Below are positions 1 through 9,127 of a stretch of 56,139 nt of DNA, one piece after another; within the stretch, counting starts at the first letter, position 1; each line of letters begins with the position of its first letter. The translations under genes were made by a program, and so were the position numbers. This DNA is from Bifidobacterium amazonense. Lineage in GTDB: Bacteria; Actinomycetota; Actinomycetes; Actinomycetales; Bifidobacteriaceae. The DNA is taken from positions 1-56,139 of the forward strand of contig NZ_JAFEJT020000015.1 of NCBI RefSeq assembly GCF_018555435.2, read 5' to 3'. The notes under the pieces are model-generated. The model saw only the letters and a program-made list of their open reading frames with translations. It was not told where the DNA came from and made no database searches.

Positions 1-328
1 ATTTGCACTGAACCGAGAGTAGATGCGAATAATCCGGGACGATGCGGCTGATTTCCCGGATTATTCGCGCTGAACGGTATTGAGCGGGATGAATCACCGA
101 AGCAACTACCGCCATGGAGGCCAGTGGACAAGAAAAGACGGGGAGAAGACGGCGAGAAACGGGGACGAGCCAATGGAAGACGAGATACGGGACCACGGGA
201 CAGGCGATGACTTGGCGATGGCGACGACGATAGGCCGGCAGAGGCCGGCCGGTGCCATCGTCGACGCTCCGACCGCCGCTGTCCGGGAATGAATTCCGGG
301 CAGCCATGACCTGACGAAGAAGTCTCTA
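1..328. other. gene-free stretch with a perfect 15-bp inverted repeat
   Basis: No convincing gene is seen here. A perfect 15-bp inverted repeat (25-39 and 54-68, arms GCGAATAATCCGGGA and its complement, 14-nt loop) dominates the left end. It could be a terminator of a gene to the left, although no T-run follows, or a protein-binding palindrome. A weaker hairpin at about 279-305 lies just past the 3' end of the leftward transporter operon. A possible 70-codon reading frame at 80-292 has no ribosome binding site and low-complexity composition, so I do not call it. Confidence 0.5.
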
Positions 329-1162
329 TTACCGACGCCGCATAGCGTCCGCGCCCTTGGCCGCAGCCCAGAACAGGGTGGACAGCGTCACGATGATGAA
401 GCTCGGGGGAGCGGGGAACATGGCCGCCAATACCAGACCGCCCCAGATCGCCGCCAGGCACAGCACGCTCGCCAGCACCATCGCGCGCAGCGGCGTGCCG
501 GCGAGGATGTTGGCCGTGGCCGCCGGCGTGATCACCAGCGCGAAGATGAGCAGTGTACCCACGGCGGGCACTGCGATCGTGATCACGCCGGCCATGATCG
601 CCATGAACGCGACGTTCATCGCGCCGATCGGCACTCCCTTGGCCTGCGCGACCTGCTCGTCGACCGAGCTGAACAGCAGCGGCCGGTAGATCACCGCGAG
701 CACGGCCAGCAGGATCGCGTCGAACGCCGCGAATCCGATGATCTGATCCGTCGTGATCGTCAGAATCGAACCGAACAGGATCGACTGCATCTGCTGCGAC
801 GCCGAGCTCGACAGTCGTGCGAAGAACAGGCCGAGGCCGGTGGCGAACGCGAGCACCGTTCCGGTGGCGATCTCACGTTGCGAGGCGCGCTTGCCGAGCG
901 CTCCGATCACCAGCGCACCGCCCAGCGCGAACGCGCCGAGGCCCAATGAGACGGGCAGTCCGAGCAGCACCGCGCCGGTGGCTCCCGGCAGTCCGATGTG
1001 CGCGAGCGCGTGCGCGGCGAACGTCGATTGCCGCGCGATCGTGAAATAGCCCATCACTCCGGCGGCCAGCGCGATGCACAGTCCGGCGAGGAACGCATTC
1101 GCCATGAACGGCGCGGTCAGCGTGTCCATCCAGTCCGGATCGAAGGAGAAGTCGATCATCAT
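329..1162 (-). CDS. znuB: metal ABC transporter permease (ZnuB/AztB type)
   Basis: Membrane component of a zinc or manganese importer of the ABC-3 family, 277 residues, the usual family length. The protein is almost entirely hydrophobic helices, with the family-typical stretch around HALAHIGLPGA (residues about 50-60) near the coupling region. Its ATG overlaps the stop of znuC by four bases (ATGA), so the two are translationally coupled. The substrate-binding protein gene lies upstream on the same strand. Zinc is favoured over manganese because of the Zur-like operator before znuC, but the sequence of the permease alone does not settle the metal. Confidence 0.88.
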   Translation of the reverse strand: MMIDFSFDPDWMDTLTAPFMANAFLAGLCIALAAGVMGYFTIARQSTFAAHALAHIGLPGATGAVLLGLPVSLGLGAFALGGALVIGALGKRASQREIATGTVLAFATGLGLFFARLSSSASQQMQSILFGSILTITTDQIIGFAAFDAILLAVLAVIYRPLLFSSVDEQVAQAKGVPIGAMNVAFMAIMAGVITIAVPAVGTLLIFALVITPAATANILAGTPLRAMVLASVLCLAAIWGGLVLAAMFPAPPSFIIVTLSTLFWAAAKGADAMRRR

Positions 1163-2049
1163 GCGCCTCCCTTGGCGTTCGCCGCGGTCGCGGCGGCTTC
1201 GTGATGGTGATGGAACCGGGCGACCTCGTTCGGCGCGTGCGTATCCTGCTCGACGCCTTGCGGCTCGTCGGTGCTGGGTGTGACGAACATGTCGCCCTGC
1301 GGTGTGGTGATGACCTGCACGCGCGTGCCGTACAGGTGCGTGAGCAGGTCCGAGTCGAGCACCTGGTTCATGGCCGCGTAGTGCGGGTGCCCGTCGAGCA
1401 GGTAGACCGCTCCGGTGAGGATCGGCAGCAGCATGTTCAGATCGTGCGCCACGACCTGGATCGTCATGCCGAGTTCCTGGTTGAGCCGTGCGAGCACGTG
1501 CACGACCGCGCGCTGGCTGGCCAGGTCGAGGTTGGCGAGCGGCTCGTCGAGCATGAGCAGTTTCGGATCCGAGACGAGCGCCTGCGCGATGGCGACGCGT
1601 TGGCGCAGGCCTCCCGACAGTTCCGACAGGCGCATGCGGGCCTTGTCCGCGATGCCGGTGAACGCCATCGCCTCATGCGCCTTGGCCTTCTGCGCGCGGG
1701 TGACCGGGTGGATGCCGAAGCGCGTGCCGGTCAGCCCCAGCAGCACCGACTGTTCGGCGGTCAGGTTCGAGTCGATGTCCGACGCGTAGCTTTGCGGCAC
1801 GTAGCCGATGAGGTCGTTGGCCTCGCCGGCCTGTTTGCCCAGCACGGTCAGCGATCCCGAGGAGAGCGGAATGAGGCCGAGTTCGGCCTTCATCATCGTG
1901 GTCTTGCCGGCGCCGTTCGTGCCGACGATGGCGGTGACGGATCCGGCCGGGATGGCGAAGTCGCCGTGCTGCCAGATGACGCGCCCGCCGCGTGACACCG
2001 CGGCGTCGCGGAACACGATGCAGCCGTCCTGCGAATGGTTGATGGTCAT
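1159..2049 (-). CDS. znuC: metal ABC transporter ATP-binding protein (ZnuC type)
   Basis: Cytoplasmic ATPase that would energise metal import with the ZnuB permease. Walker A GTNGAGKT is at residues 43-50, the ABC signature LSGG at 144-147 and Walker B LLMLDEP at 164-170. The start at 2049 (MTINHSQ) is preferred over an upstream ATG at 2145 because AGGA lies at the right distance and the upstream extension overlaps the Zur-like box. The 296-residue product is longer than a minimal ATPase. Its C-terminal tail carries four consecutive histidines (about residues 280-283) and several acidic residues, possibly a metal-sensing or metal-buffering tail; that role is inference. Confidence 0.9.
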   Translation of the reverse strand: MTINHSQDGCIVFRDAAVSRGGRVIWQHGDFAIPAGSVTAIVGTNGAGKTTMMKAELGLIPLSSGSLTVLGKQAGEANDLIGYVPQSYASDIDSNLTAEQSVLLGLTGTRFGIHPVTRAQKAKAHEAMAFTGIADKARMRLSELSGGLRQRVAIAQALVSDPKLLMLDEPLANLDLASQRAVVHVLARLNQELGMTIQVVAHDLNMLLPILTGAVYLLDGHPHYAAMNQVLDSDLLTHLYGTRVQVITTPQGDMFVTPSTDEPQGVEQDTHAPNEVARFHHHHEAAATAANAKGGA

Positions 2050-2114
2050 GATGTCTTCCTGTCCTGCGCGCCGGTTGCGTACGACGCGCCTCGCAGGATT
2101 ATGACAAATGACGT

Positions 2115-2129
2115 TGACAATCATTCTCA
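2115..2129 (-). promoter_or_regulatory. Zur/Fur-family operator before znuCB
   Basis: On the minus strand the sequence TGAGAATGATTGTCA forms a 7-1-7 inverted repeat with one mismatched pair, the layout of Zur and Fur boxes (consensus close to TGATAATNATTATCA). It lies about 65 bp upstream of the znuC start, where it could block transcription of znuCB when zinc is plentiful. I see no equivalent box in front of znuA. Confidence 0.65.
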
Positions 2130-2160
2130 ATAATGGATGTCGCATCGGGTTCCCACATGC

Positions 2161-2199
2161 AAAAGGCGGTCCGTTCCGGTGTTCCCGGAACGGACCGCC
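2161..2199 (-). terminator. Rho-independent terminator of znuA
   Basis: A perfect 15-bp stem (2165-2179 with 2185-2199, five-base loop) is followed on the minus strand by TTTT (complement of 2161-2164). It lies directly after the znuA stop and separates znuA transcription from znuCB. Confidence 0.85.
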
Positions 2200-2231
2200 C
2201 TGATCCGTACGTCGGCCGGCGCGACCGCGGG

Positions 2232-3353
2232 CTACTTGCCCGGGTCGGTCTGTCCGGCGTTGGACGGCGTGGATTCCGTGGATTCGTCATCGGAGGAGCC
2301 GTCCGTCGAGCCGTCTGCGGAACCGTCGGACGACGAGCCGGAGTCGTCGGTCGTCGCCGGGCAGGAGGCGACGTCGTTCGTGCCGTCGCCGGTCTTGGCG
2401 TCGGAGGAATCCGACGACGCATCGGAACAGTCGGTTGCGAAATGACCGGCGACCGAATCGACGAGATCGCCGATCCAGTCGGTCAGCGACGCGGCGTCGG
2501 ACGGCATCTGCTCGCTTACGTCGACGATCGGCACGTCGGAACGCTCCGCGGTGCCGGTGATCATGTTCGTCGCGTCGGACGCCTCCTGCGTGTTGTTGAC
2601 CAGCAGATCCACGTCACGCGATTCGAGCAGCTTCTGGAACTCCTGCAGGTCGGCCGGCGCCGCCTCGCCCTCGGCGGCCGCCGACGCGGCGTAGCCCTTC
2701 GGCGTCTTGTCCTCGAAGCCCATGTCGCTCATCAGATAGTAGGCGACCGCCTCGGTGGCGGCATACGTGGCGTCGGCGTTCGCGGAGGAGAACTCCTTCA
2801 TCTTCTCCTCGACGGTCTTCTCCTGCTCCTGCCATTCCTTGTAGCGTTTGGTGAAGTCCTTCTTCTTGCCCGGCAACGCCTTCGAGAACGCGTTCACCAG
2901 CTCCTGCGCCATGCCGTTGCGTGCGTCCTTGGAGAACCACAGATGCGGGTTGTCGCCCTCCATCGCGCCCACGGTCTGCGCGGCGGAGACGATGACGGCG
3001 TCCTTGCCGACGTTCTTGGTGGCCCACGTGTCGTAGCCGGCGCCGTTCGCCACCACGATCGTCGCCTTGGACAGCTTCGCCACGTCCGAGGTCTTCGGCT
3101 CGAAATCATGGGCGTCCACGCCGGTCGAGCTCAGAATCGACGTGACGGACACGTCGTCGCCGCCGATCTGCTCGGCCAGCGACCCCCATTGGTTGATCGA
3201 GGCCACCACCTCGATCGGGCCGGTCTGCTCCTGCTGCTGCGGCTCCGTCTGCGTTGCGGCGTTCGACGTGCCGCAGCCTGCGGCGGCCATCAGCATCATC
3301 GCGGCGAATACGCCCGCGACGGCCCTGCCTATGCGCGATCCGCGAATGTTCAT
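2232..3353 (-). CDS. znuA: metal-binding substrate lipoprotein (ZnuA/TroA family)
   Basis: Extracellular metal-binding lipoprotein that would hand zinc or manganese to ZnuBC. A signal peptide ends in a lipobox-like MAAAGC, so the mature protein would be anchored at the following cysteine. The motifs DAHDFEP and NPHLW supply typical metal-ligand histidines of the TroA cluster. The start at 3353 has a good SD (GGGAGCAGGG); the open frame extends further upstream but without signal-peptide logic. The last 60 or so residues are a Ser/Asp/Thr/Gly-rich low-complexity tail containing two cysteines, instead of the His-rich loop seen in many ZnuA proteins. It has its own terminator and apparently its own promoter. 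Confidence 0.87.
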   Translation of the reverse strand: MNIRGSRIGRAVAGVFAAMMLMAAAGCGTSNAATQTEPQQQEQTGPIEVVASINQWGSLAEQIGGDDVSVTSILSSTGVDAHDFEPKTSDVAKLSKATIVVANGAGYDTWATKNVGKDAVIVSAAQTVGAMEGDNPHLWFSKDARNGMAQELVNAFSKALPGKKKDFTKRYKEWQEQEKTVEEKMKEFSSANADATYAATEAVAYYLMSDMGFEDKTPKGYAASAAAEGEAAPADLQEFQKLLESRDVDLLVNNTQEASDATNMITGTAERSDVPIVDVSEQMPSDAASLTDWIGDLVDSVAGHFATDCSDASSDSSDAKTGDGTNDVASCPATTDDSGSSSDGSADGSTDGSSDDESTESTPSNAGQTDPGK

Positions 3354-3459
3354 TGCCCTGCTCCCTCGTGTGGGTCCGACCATGTCGAAACAATCCTTTA
3401 ACTGTGTCCACGATACCCTGATGCGAAGGCAACGAACCGACACACAGGGGAGACGACAC

Positions 3460-4341
3460 ATGACCATCAAACTCGACGGCAAGCAGACGGCGGCGGACAT
3501 CAAGGCGCATCTGGCCGAACGCGTCGCACGACTCAAGGAACGGGGCATCGAACCGGGCCTCGGCACGCTGCTGGTCGGCCACGACGCCGGCTCGGTCAAA
3601 TACGTGGCCGGCAAGCACGCCGACTGCGCCGAGATCGGCATCCGTTCGATCAAGCACGAGCTGCCCGAGGACGCGACGTTCGACGACATCGCCGCCGTCG
3701 TGCGCGACATGAACGCCGACCCGGCCTGCACCGGCTACATCGTGCAGCTGCCGCTGCCGCGCGGCATCGACGCGAACGCGATCATCGACCTGATCGACCC
3801 GGCCAAGGACGCCGACGGCATGCACCCGTACAATCTCGGCGAACTCGTGCTGCACGTCAAGGGCGACATCGCCACGCCCCTGCCGTGCACGCCGCGCGGC
3901 GTCATCGAACTGCTCGGCGCCTATGACATCGACCTCGACGGCAAGGAGGTGTGCGTGCTCGGCCGCGGCATCACCATCGGCCGCACGATCGGACTCATGC
4001 TCACCCGCCGCGCCGTCAACGCGACCGTCACGCTGTGCCACACCGGCACGCGCGACGTGGCGGACCACATGCGCCGCGCCGACGTGATCGTCGCCGCGAT
4101 GGGCTCCGCCGGCTTCGTCAAGCCGGATATGATCAAGGACGGCGCGATCCTGCTCGACGTCGGCGTCTCCCGCGTCTTCGACGAGGAGGCCGGCCGCTGG
4201 CGCGTCAAGGGCGATGTGGACAAGGCCTGCTACGACAAGGCGTACGCCTATTCGCCGAACCCCGGCGGCGTCGGCCCGATGACCCGCGCCATGCTCCTCG
4301 CCAACGTCGTCGAAATGGCCGAACGCCAGCTCGGACGATGA
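3460..4341 (+). CDS. folD: bifunctional methylenetetrahydrofolate dehydrogenase/cyclohydrolase
   Basis: Cytoplasmic enzyme of one-carbon metabolism that oxidises 5,10-methylene-THF to methenyl-THF and hydrolyses it to 10-formyl-THF. The 293-residue length is normal for FolD. The N-terminal half has the catalytic lysine in [17 protein letters not shown] and DPAKDADG match the FolD signature, and the C-terminal [10 protein letters not shown] is the classic second signature. The dinucleotide-binding segment reads [13 protein letters not shown], a small departure from the common GRSxxVGxP form. The start at 3460 follows GGGGAG. It is divergent from znuA with about 106 bp between. Confidence 0.95.
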   Translation: MTIKLDGKQTAADIKAHLAERVARLKERGIEPGLGTLLVGHDAGSVKYVAGKHADCAEIGIRSIKHELPEDATFDDIAAVVRDMNADPACTGYIVQLPLPRGIDANAIIDLIDPAKDADGMHPYNLGELVLHVKGDIATPLPCTPRGVIELLGAYDIDLDGKEVCVLGRGITIGRTIGLMLTRRAVNATVTLCHTGTRDVADHMRRADVIVAAMGSAGFVKPDMIKDGAILLDVGVSRVFDEEAGRWRVKGDVDKACYDKAYAYSPNPGGVGPMTRAMLLANVVEMAERQLGR

Positions 4342-4573
4342 CGCCGCGACACGCCCACGGAGCCGTTAAGCGGACAGTCCTGTGGACTGTCCGTAGGCGA
4401 CGCCGAGGGGTTGGGGCCCCGAGGGATATCTTGTGTCCGGGCGACACGCCCGGACTCCGTTGGTCATATATGTGCAGGGCTGGCGGTATGGTTGAGACTT
4501 GCGTGCGTGAAAGCGCGCGCGGATAACTGAAGAACGATATTATCCATCTACTAGTTATTAAGAAACCACATTA
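4342..4573 (+). promoter_or_regulatory. rpsA leader region with two hairpins
   Basis: The 232-bp gap before rpsA contains two clean hairpins. One has a 9-bp stem with a TGT loop (4372-4380 with 4384-4392). The other has an 8-bp stem with a GACAC loop (4435-4442 with 4448-4455). Neither is followed by a T-run, so they are as likely to be leader structures or folD 3' end processing signals as terminators. An AT-rich stretch precedes the rpsA ATG. Confidence 0.4.
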
Positions 4574-6055
4574 ATGGCAGAGAACAATAACGAAGTCGCC
4601 AAGGTCGCCATCAACGACATCGGCACCGAAGAGGACTTCATCAAGGCAGTCGATTCCACCATCAAGAACTTCGATGATGGTGATCTGGTCGAGGGTACCG
4701 TCGTCAAGGTCGATCACGACGAGGTCCTGGTCGACATCGGCTACAAGACCGAGGGTGTGATCCCCTCCCGCGAACTTTCCATCAAGAAGGACGTCGATCC
4801 GGACGAGGTCGTCGAGGTCGGCGATCCGATCGAGGCCCTTGTCGTCACCAAGGAAGACAAGGAAGGCCGTCTGATCCTGTCCAAGAAGCGTGCCCAGTAC
4901 GAGCGCGCCTGGGGCGACATCGAGAAGATCAAGGAAGCCGACGGCGTCGTTGAGGGCACCGTCATCGAAGCCGTCAAGGGCGGCCTCATCGTCGACATCG
5001 GCCTGCGCGGCTTCCTGCCGGCGTCGCTGGTCGAAATGCGTCGCGTCCGTGATCTGTCCCCGTACATCGGTCAGAAGATCAAGGCCAAGATCCTGGAGCT
5101 CGACAAGAACCGCAACAACGTGGTCCTGTCCCGCCGCCAGTACCTCGAGGAGACCCAGTCCGAAGTGCGCGAGACCTTCCTCTCGCAGCTCAAGAAGGGC
5201 CAGATCCGTGAGGGCGTCGTCTCCTCCATCGTCAACTTCGGCGCGTTCGTCGATCTCGGTGGCGTTGACGGCCTGATCCACGTCTCCGAGCTGTCCTGGA
5301 AGCACATCGACCACCCGTCCGAGGTCGTCAAGGTCGGCGACAAGGTCACCGTCGAGGTGCTCGACGTCGATCTGGACCGCGAGCGCATCTCCCTGTCGCT
5401 CAAGGCCACCCAGGAGGATCCGTGGCAGCGCTTCGCCCGCACCCACGTCCCCGGCCAGATCGTCAAGGGCAAGGTCACCAAGATCGTCCAGTTCGGCGTG
5501 TTCATCTCCGTCGAGGACGGCATCGAGGGCCTGGTCCACATCTCCGAGCTTGCCAACCGTCACGTCGAGAACCCGGAGACCGTGGTCAAGCCGGGCGAAG
5601 AGGTGTTCGTCAAGGTCATCGACGTCGATCTCGATCGTCGCCGCATCTCCCTGTCCCTCAAGCAGGCCAACGACTCCGTCGACCCGAACTCCGAGGACTT
5701 CGATCCGGCGCTGTACGGCATGCCGGCCGAGTACGACGAGGAAGGCAACTACAAGTACCCGGAGGGCTTCGACCCGAACACCAACGAGTGGATCCCGGGC
5801 TTCGAGAAGCAGCGCGAGGAGTGGGAGGCCCAGTACGCGGCCGCCCACGACCTGTGGGAGCAGCACAAGGCGTTCGTCGCCAAGGAGCTGGAGAACGCCG
5901 CCGCCTCGGCCGCCGAGGATGGCCAGGCTCCGAAGGAAGAGAAGCGCGAGCGCGAGGAGGTCTCCTCCAACTACTCTTCCGAGTCCACCTCCAACGGCAC
6001 CCTCGCCGACTCCGATCAGCTCGCCGCCCTGCGCGACCAGCTGCTCGGCAAGTGA
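4574..6055 (+). CDS. rpsA: 30S ribosomal protein S1
   Basis: RNA-binding ribosomal protein that helps load mRNA on the 30S subunit. The 493-residue product has four S1 OB-fold repeats at roughly residues 35-105, 123-190, 208-277 and 294-365, the number usual in actinobacteria rather than the six of Enterobacteria. A charged, low-complexity C-terminal tail follows. The ATG has no convincing Shine-Dalgarno sequence, only an A-rich upstream stretch, which fits the known tendency of rpsA to use SD-independent, autoregulated initiation. A strong terminator follows. Confidence 0.96.
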   Translation: MAENNNEVAKVAINDIGTEEDFIKAVDSTIKNFDDGDLVEGTVVKVDHDEVLVDIGYKTEGVIPSRELSIKKDVDPDEVVEVGDPIEALVVTKEDKEGRLILSKKRAQYERAWGDIEKIKEADGVVEGTVIEAVKGGLIVDIGLRGFLPASLVEMRRVRDLSPYIGQKIKAKILELDKNRNNVVLSRRQYLEETQSEVRETFLSQLKKGQIREGVVSSIVNFGAFVDLGGVDGLIHVSELSWKHIDHPSEVVKVGDKVTVEVLDVDLDRERISLSLKATQEDPWQRFARTHVPGQIVKGKVTKIVQFGVFISVEDGIEGLVHISELANRHVENPETVVKPGEEVFVKVIDVDLDRRRISLSLKQANDSVDPNSEDFDPALYGMPAEYDEEGNYKYPEGFDPNTNEWIPGFEKQREEWEAQYAAAHDLWEQHKAFVAKELENAAASAAEDGQAPKEEKREREEVSSNYSSESTSNGTLADSDQLAALRDQLLGK

Positions 6056-6087
6056 GTCTGCTGAATTCGCCGTATAGCGAATAGCAC

Positions 6088-6124
6088 AAGGCCCGTCAAC
6101 CGCAACGGTTGGCGGGCCTTCGCA
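6088..6124. terminator. terminator after rpsA
   Basis: A 15-bp stem with one G-T pair (6088-6102 with 6106-6120, CAA loop) lies 32 bp past the rpsA stop, followed by a short T-containing stretch. The A residues on the 5' side make it potentially bidirectional. Confidence 0.85.
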
Positions 6125-6214
6125 TTTTATGCCTGATCATCGTCTCGTTCGATGGTTCGTTCGTTGCGTCGTGGGTAAGCTGGGATGCAACGAAGTCACG
6201 GTGAAAGGGGCGGC

Positions 6215-6871
6215 ATGATGATTCGCATCGGGTTGACGGGCGGCATCGCCGCGGGCAAAAGCACGGTGTCACGCCGCCTGGCGGAGCTTGGCGCGACCGT
6301 GATCGACTACGATCTGCTGGCACGCCGCGTCGTCGCGCCCGGCAGCATCGGATTGAGCCGGATCGCCGACGAGTTCGGGCCGGACGCGTTGGATGGCGAC
6401 GGGGGATTGGACCGCGGCTGGATGGCCGAACATGTCTTCGGCCCGGGCGCGCCGGCCGGCGCCCGCGAGCGACTGGACGAGATCGAGCATCCGCTGATCT
6501 ACGCCGAGGCGCGGCGGATGGAGGACGAGACGATCGATTCCGACGGGAACGGGCGCGGTGGAGCGGGCGGGACGACGCCGTCCGTCGTCGTGCACGATGT
6601 GCCGCTGCTGGCCGAGGTGATCGGCACGATCCCGTTCCGTTTCGACCATGTCGTCACGGTCGAGGCCCCGGTCGACGTACGCATCGCTCGCATGATCGAG
6701 ACGCGCGGAATGAGCCGCGAACAGGCCGAGGGACGCATCCGGCATCAGAGCGACGAGGCGACGCGCCGACGGATCGCCGATATCGTCATCGATTCGACGC
6801 AATCCGTAGAACAGATGTTCGATGATGTTGATAGGCTGTATGCAGATTGGACCTGCCGGAAGGAGCAGTGA
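6215..6871 (+). CDS. coaE: dephospho-CoA kinase
   Basis: Last step of coenzyme A synthesis: phosphorylation of dephospho-CoA at the ribose 3'-hydroxyl. The N-terminal P-loop GGIAAGKST, the DYDLLAR segment and the lid-region Arg residues (about [12 protein letters not shown]) are typical. The start is placed at 6215 because AAAGGGG lies just upstream; the adjacent ATG at 6218 is equally possible. The stop overlaps the uvrB ATG (TGATG), so the two genes are coupled. An inserted Gly-rich stretch around residue 110 is mildly longer than in the average family member. Confidence 0.93.
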   Translation: MMIRIGLTGGIAAGKSTVSRRLAELGATVIDYDLLARRVVAPGSIGLSRIADEFGPDALDGDGGLDRGWMAEHVFGPGAPAGARERLDEIEHPLIYAEARRMEDETIDSDGNGRGGAGGTTPSVVVHDVPLLAEVIGTIPFRFDHVVTVEAPVDVRIARMIETRGMSREQAEGRIRHQSDEATRRRIADIVIDSTQSVEQMFDDVDRLYADWTCRKEQ

Positions 6872-8982
6872 TGGGCTTCAACATCCAACGCACGAACAAG
6901 CCGTTCGTCGTCAAATCGCCGTACAAGCCGTCCGGCGACCAGCCGCAGGCCATCGAGGAGCTGGCCCGGCGCATCGAGAACGGCGAGAACGACGTGGTGC
7001 TCATGGGCGCCACCGGCACCGGCAAAACCGCCACGACCGCATGGCTCATCGAGCGTCTTCAACGGCCCACGCTCATCATCGAGCCGAACAAGACGCTCGC
7101 CGCCCAGCTGTGCGCGGAGTTCCGCGAGCTCATGCCCGACAACGCCGTGAGCTACTTCGTGAGCTACTACGACTACTACCAGCCCGAGGCGTACATCCCG
7201 CAGACCGACACCTATATAGAAAAGGACTCCAACATCAACGACGACGTGGAGCGTCTGCGCCACGCCGCCACCGCGAACCTGCTCACCCGGCGCGACTGCG
7301 TGGTCGTGGCCACCGTCTCGTGCATCTACGGCCTCGGCACGCCGGAGGAATACGCCGGGCGCATGCTCTTCCTCAGGGAAGGCCAGGAGATCAACCGCGA
7401 CGACCTGCTGCGCCAGTTCGTCGCCATGCAGTACAAGCGCAACGACATCGCGTTTACGCGCGGCACGTTTCGCGTGCGCGGCGACACCGTCGAGATCATC
7501 CCCGTCTACGAGGAGCTGGCGATCCGCATCGAGTTCTTCGGCGACGAGATCGACCGCATCTCCACGCTGCACCCGCTGACCGGCGATGTGATCGACCACG
7601 AGACCGAGGTGCACATATTCCCGGCCTCGCATTACGTGGCCGGCCCCGAACGCATGGAACGCGCGCTCAAGACCATTCAGGCCGAGCTGGACGAGCGCAC
7701 CGCCGAACTGCGCAAGCAGGGCAAGGAGCTTGAGGCGCAGCGGCTTACCATGCGCACCACCTACGATCTGGAGATGCTCTCGCAGGTGGGCGTGTGCTCC
7801 GGCGTGGAGAACTATTCGCGGCACTTCGACGGGCGCGCGCCCGGCACGCCGCCGCACACGCTGCTCGACTTCTTCCCCGACGACTTCCTGCTCGTCATCG
7901 ACGAATCGCATGTCACCGTGCCGCAGATCGGCGCGATGTACGAGGGCGACGCCGCGCGCAAGCGTACGCTCGTCGACTTCGGCTTCCGTCTGCCGTCCGC
8001 GATGGACAACCGTCCGCTCAAATGGCCGGAGTTCCTGGACCGTGTCGGACAGACCGTCTACCTGTCCGCCACGCCCGGCGACTACGAACTGGGGCTTTCC
8101 GACGGCGTGGTCGAGCAGATCATCCGACCTACCGGCCTGCTGGATCCGAAGGTCGAGGTGCGTCCCACCAAGGGGCAGATCGACGACCTGCTCGCCGAGA
8201 TCAAGGACCGCGTGGCGAAGAACGAGCGCACGCTCGTGACGACCCTGACCAAGAAGATGGCCGAGGATCTGACCGACTACCTGATCGAACGCGGCATCAA
8301 GGTCGAATACCTGCACTCCGACGTGGACACGCTGCGCCGCGTCGAACTGCTGCGCGAGCTGCGTGAAGGCAAGATCGACGTGATCGTCGGCATCAACCTG
8401 CTGCGCGAGGGCCTCGACCTGCCCGAGGTGTCGCTCGTGGCGATCCTCGACGCCGACAAGGAAGGCTTTCTGCGTTCGTATCGATCGCTTATCCAGACGA
8501 TCGGCCGCGCGGCGCGCAACGTGTCCGGCACGGTCATCATGTACGCCGACGAGACGACCGACGCGATGCACAAGGCCATCGACGAGACCGAACGGCGCCG
8601 CGCCAAGCAGATCTCGTATAACAAGGAGCACCACATCGATCCCAAGCCGCTGATCAAAAAGATCAGCGACGTCAACGACATGCTCGCCAAGGAGGATGTG
8701 GACACGCAGACCCTGCTCGCCGGCGGCTACCGCAACGCCGGCAAGGCCGGCAACACGCATCTGGGCGTGCCTGCGATCGGCAAGGACGAGGCCGACAAGC
8801 GCCACGAGGAGATCCTCAAGGCCGGCCTGCCGGCGCAGGATCTCGCCGACCTGATCCGCCAGCTCAGCGAACAGATGCACACCGCCGCCGAGCAGCTCCA
8901 GTTCGAACTCGCCGCCCGCCTGCGCGACGAGATCCGCGACCTGAAGAAAGAGCTCAGGGGGATGACGGAGGCGAATAAGTGA
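6871..8982 (+). CDS. uvrB: excinuclease ABC subunit B
   Basis: DNA-damage recognition helicase of nucleotide excision repair. Walker A GATGTGKT is at residues 46-53 and the damage-probing beta-hairpin rich in tyrosines is at about 100-122. The DEAD-like LLVIDESH, helicase motifs V and VI, and a C-terminal UVR domain (about residues 655-695) that would contact UvrC follow in order. The start at 6871 with AGGAG upstream is preferred to an in-frame ATG at 6847 inside coaE. Length (703 residues) is normal. Confidence 0.97.
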   Translation: MGFNIQRTNKPFVVKSPYKPSGDQPQAIEELARRIENGENDVVLMGATGTGKTATTAWLIERLQRPTLIIEPNKTLAAQLCAEFRELMPDNAVSYFVSYYDYYQPEAYIPQTDTYIEKDSNINDDVERLRHAATANLLTRRDCVVVATVSCIYGLGTPEEYAGRMLFLREGQEINRDDLLRQFVAMQYKRNDIAFTRGTFRVRGDTVEIIPVYEELAIRIEFFGDEIDRISTLHPLTGDVIDHETEVHIFPASHYVAGPERMERALKTIQAELDERTAELRKQGKELEAQRLTMRTTYDLEMLSQVGVCSGVENYSRHFDGRAPGTPPHTLLDFFPDDFLLVIDESHVTVPQIGAMYEGDAARKRTLVDFGFRLPSAMDNRPLKWPEFLDRVGQTVYLSATPGDYELGLSDGVVEQIIRPTGLLDPKVEVRPTKGQIDDLLAEIKDRVAKNERTLVTTLTKKMAEDLTDYLIERGIKVEYLHSDVDTLRRVELLRELREGKIDVIVGINLLREGLDLPEVSLVAILDADKEGFLRSYRSLIQTIGRAARNVSGTVIMYADETTDAMHKAIDETERRRAKQISYNKEHHIDPKPLIKKISDVNDMLAKEDVDTQTLLAGGYRNAGKAGNTHLGVPAIGKDEADKRHEEILKAGLPAQDLADLIRQLSEQMHTAAEQLQFELAARLRDEIRDLKKELRGMTEANK

Positions 8983-9012
8983 GCCTCCGTGAGCCTCCGA
9001 CGTCGGTTCGCG

Positions 9013-9105
9013 ACGGGGCGTACGCGCCCTCAGCCAGCCTGCGGCCGACAGCTCCCTCGGCCGAGGGGGTCGGGGCTCGCTACGCTCGCTGAAGGTGGCG
9101 TCAGC
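9013..9105. repeat. GC-rich intergenic repeat-like palindromic sequence
   Basis: The uvrB-terC gap holds a hairpin GGGCG-TACG-CGCCC near 9015-9028, a perfect 14-bp palindrome CCCTCGGCCGAGGG at 9054-9067, and a following GGGGCTCGCTACGCTCGCTGA stretch. Such mosaics resemble dispersed intergenic repeats of bifidobacterial chromosomes as I remember them; copy number cannot be tested inside this window. Confidence 0.35.
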
Positions 9106-9127
9106 GCCTGTTCATATGCTGGGAGGC

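Noticed and set aside
80..292. Possible 70-codon gene left of znuB
   Set aside because: No SD, low-complexity composition and no recognisable fold; overlaps the edge of the inverted repeat region.
4571..5866. Long minus-strand frame opposite rpsA (431 codons)
   Set aside because: Antisense shadow of GC-rich coding DNA; leucine/valine/aspartate monotony and no start signals. The same applies to long antisense frames opposite uvrB, polA, glgX and pyk.
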